This document shows positions 62,391 through 64,000 of a stretch of 64,000 bases of DNA, piece by piece (within the stretch, counting starts at the first letter, position 1; each line of letters opens with the position of its first letter). The position numbers and the translations under genes were made by a program. This DNA comes from Sinomonas atrocyanea (GTDB taxonomy: Bacteria; Actinomycetota; Actinomycetes; Actinomycetales; Micrococcaceae). The notes under the pieces were generated by a model. That model saw only the letters and a program-made list of their open reading frames with translations, searched no databases and had not been told where the DNA came from. The DNA lies in NCBI RefSeq assembly GCF_030811715.1, contig NZ_JAUSRH010000012.1, forward strand, positions 1 to 64,000, given 5' to 3'.

Positions 62391-63647
62391 ATGACCCTGA
62401 TTGCCGAGCTGCGCATGCGGGCGCCCGCGGCCCGGACCGGCTGGGACGCCACGCGCACCATGCGGCTCGTGCTGTCCGGAGCCGTCCTCTTCCTGCTCCT
62501 CGTCGGCGCGAACCTCGCGACCCCCTTGTACGCGGGCCTGCAGCAGCGCCTCGGCTACGGCAGCTTCGGCACCGCGGTCGCGTTCGCGAGCTACGTCGTG
62601 GCCCTCGTCGGGGTCCTCGTGAGCGCCGGCCACTGGTCCGACCACCTGGGGCGCCGCGCGGCCATGGTCCTGGCCGTCCTTCTCGGCATCGCGGGCAGTG
62701 CCGTGTTCGCGTCCGCGGGCTCGCTCGTCCAGCTCTGCGCCGGCCGGGCACTGCAGGGGATGGCCGTAGGCCTGGCCACCGGGGCCTGCGCGGCGGCCCT
62801 GCGCGAGCTGCTGCCGCACCGGCCCGAGTGGGCCTCGCGGTTCACGCTGCTCGCCTCCTCGGGCGGGGTCGCGCTGGGGCCGCTCCTCGGCGGGGCCCTG
62901 GCCCTCGCCCCGGGTGGCGCGGCCGTGCCGTTCCTCGTCCACACCGCCGCCCTCGCGGCACTGCTGGTACCCCTCGTGCTCGTGCGGGCCCGCCCCGCCC
63001 CGCAGCTTCCCGCGGGCGGCCGGCATGGCCGGGTGCTCGCTCCGCGCAGCCTCCGCGGCGCCCTCCCAGCGCCGCCGGCACGGCGCTCGTTCTGGGTCGC
63101 CGCGGCCACCGGCTTCCTCAGCTTCGCCGTGTTCGGCTACCAGCTCGCCCTCTCGCCGGGCGTCTTCGCCCGCGCGTTCGGCCTCGCGTCCCCGCCCCTG
63201 CTCGGGGCGCTCGCCGGGCTGACCCTCGCGTCCTCGGCGGTGAGCCAGGTGCTCGCCCCGGCCGGCCGGCGTCGTGCCCCGGCGGATGGGCCGCTGGGCC
63301 TCGCGCTGCTCGCGGCCTCCCTCGCCGCCCTCGCGTGGGGCACCGCCACGGGGAGCCCGGCCGTCCTCGTCGTCGCGAGCGTGGCGGCGGGCGCGGGGCA
63401 GGGCACCGCGTTCCGGGCGGGGTTCGACGCCGTCGCGGGGTCGGTGCCGGCGGAGGAGCACGCCCGCACCGTGAGCCTGCTCTATGTCGTGACCTACCTC
63501 GGAAGCGCCGTTCCGGTGGTGGGACTCGGCGCGATCGTCGGGGCCGTGGGCCTGGGGCCGGCGGCCGTCGGCTTCCTGTGCGCTTGCGCCGCGGCGGCGG
63601 CCCTGCTCGCTGCGACCTCCCTGCCCCGCCCCGCGCGGGGGCGCTGA
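62391..63647 (+). CDS. MFS transporter
   Basis: The roughly 418-residue protein has 12 predicted helices with the MFS loop 2-3 motif ([20 protein letters not shown]) and a central loop (ARPAPQLPAGGRHGR). It looks like a drug or amino-acid exporter. Lrp-divergent MFS genes often export amino acids or analogues. An in-frame ATG at 62355 would add 12 residues. Ends in a short basic tail (PRPARGR). Confidence 0.9.
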   Translation: MTLIAELRMRAPAARTGWDATRTMRLVLSGAVLFLLLVGANLATPLYAGLQQRLGYGSFGTAVAFASYVVALVGVLVSAGHWSDHLGRRAAMVLAVLLGIAGSAVFASAGSLVQLCAGRALQGMAVGLATGACAAALRELLPHRPEWASRFTLLASSGGVALGPLLGGALALAPGGAAVPFLVHTAALAALLVPLVLVRARPAPQLPAGGRHGRVLAPRSLRGALPAPPARRSFWVAAATGFLSFAVFGYQLALSPGVFARAFGLASPPLLGALAGLTLASSAVSQVLAPAGRRRAPADGPLGLALLAASLAALAWGTATGSPAVLVVASVAAGAGQGTAFRAGFDAVAGSVPAEEHARTVSLLYVVTYLGSAVPVVGLGAIVGAVGLGPAAVGFLCACAAAAALLAATSLPRPARGR

Positions 63648-63718
63648 CCCGGCCCCGTCCGCCGGCGCGCCAGGGGGGCCGGGGGAGGCGGGGAGCGGAA
63701 GGCCAGCAAAGGAAAGAC

Positions 63719-63763
63719 TGCAAAGAAGTGCTTGCAAAGAAGTGCTTGCAAAGGACTCTTTGC
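63719..63763 (+). repeat. Three 14-bp tandem repeats forming a candidate operator/promoter
   Basis: TGCAAAGAAGTGCT occurs twice exactly (63719-63732, 63733-63746) and a third time degenerated (63747-63760). The last unit gives the palindrome GCAAAGGACTCTTTGC (63748-63763). TTGCAA at 63746-63751 and TATCCT at 63769-63774 are 17 bp apart and form a good promoter. Confidence 0.7.
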
Positions 63764-63780
63764 GAACCTATCCTCGAAGA

Positions 63781-64000
63781 GTGGAGACAACCCCAGGTAG
63801 CGGCACCCCCGGCCCCAAGCGGACCGTCGACGTCGCCTCGCTCAAGGCCCTCGCCCATCCGCTGAGGGTGCAGATCCTCGACACCATCTCGCGGCTCGGC
63901 CCCCAGACCTCGGGGACCCTGGCCGAGATCCTGGGCGAGTCCACGGGGGCCACGAGCTACCACCTGCGCCAGCTCGCCCGGCATGACTTCCTGCGGGAGG
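63781..64000 (+). CDS. ArsR-type winged-helix regulator (partial at window end)
   Basis: The visible 73 codons start VETTPGSGTPGPKRTVDVASLKALAHPLRVQILD and continue SGTLAEILGESTGATSYHLRQLARHDFL, an ArsR/HTH_20-type DNA-binding domain. The rest lies outside the window. The GTG stands six bases after TATCCT, so the mRNA is probably leaderless. The tandem repeats overlapping the promoter are probably its own operator. Ligand and targets are not visible. Confidence 0.85.
   Translation, partial: METTPGSGTPGPKRTVDVASLKALAHPLRVQILDTISRLGPQTSGTLAEILGESTGATSYHLRQLARHDFLRE

Noticed and set aside
60759-63737. A 992-codon minus-strand frame extending upstream of corA
   Set aside because: Only its last 332 codons are CorA. 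The rest overlaps lrp and the MFS gene in the wrong frame and is Arg/Gly-rich.

Overview
The window is very GC-rich chromosomal DNA from an actinobacterium, most likely a Micrococcaceae member close to Arthrobacter or Sinomonas. This is inferred from gene content, not from a 16S gene. The main clues are mycothiol enzymes (ino1, mshA), a groES-groL pair under CIRCE control, the block alr-tsaE-tsaB-rimI-tsaD, actinobacterial GuaB3, a Rv0991c/Rv0992c/galU/rimJ/Rv0996-like order, and frequent GTG starts placed 6-7 nt after a TANNNT box, as expected for leaderless transcripts.

Region 1 (1-12.8 kb) looks like an accessory or decaying segment. It holds a receiver-like protein and a DevS-like kinase-like protein that have both lost their phosphorylation residues, a phage-type protein, the remnant of a SigB/SigF-type sigma factor, an intact sigma factor of that type behind two TetR-type operators, and an inverted duplication of a 30-residue membrane peptide bracketing this module. 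After these come small enzymes and membrane proteins of unclear role, an IS481-type transposase remnant and a MEDS-domain protein.

Region 2 (12.8-31.9 kb) is mostly core metabolism: inositol phosphate synthase, a flavin oxidase, a MerR regulator, formate-tetrahydrofolate ligase, MshA, alanine racemase, the tRNA t6A genes tsaE/tsaB/tsaD with rimI, a YbdK-type ligase, an AidB-like dehydrogenase, a zinc-free ribosomal protein L36 with a candidate Zur site, a shikimate-dehydrogenase-like protein and a THUMP-like methyltransferase. Its intergenic spaces carry unusual repeats: 21-bp tandem arrays in opposed orientations, and two large hairpins bracketing a DUF559-type nuclease-like gene.

Region 3 (31.9-49.4 kb) contains groES-groL, two tandem membrane acyltransferases, guaB, a WXG100-type cassette of three genes, guaB3, glpD, a PTS IIA protein, SURF1, a DUF3817 protein and guaA. 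Three steps of guanine nucleotide synthesis therefore lie close together.

Region 4 (49.4-64 kb) starts with a giant helicase-like protein whose Walker A lysine is replaced by Gln. It continues with a SAF protein, an FmdB/Ruc-like zinc-ribbon protein behind a newly noticed CIRCE-like element, 5-formyltetrahydrofolate cyclo-ligase, galU, rimJ, an Rv0996-like membrane protein, tRNA-Ala(CGC), a DUF805 protein, malate dehydrogenase, an lrp-corA-zapE-like operon, a divergent MFS exporter, and an ArsR-type gene cut by the window end.
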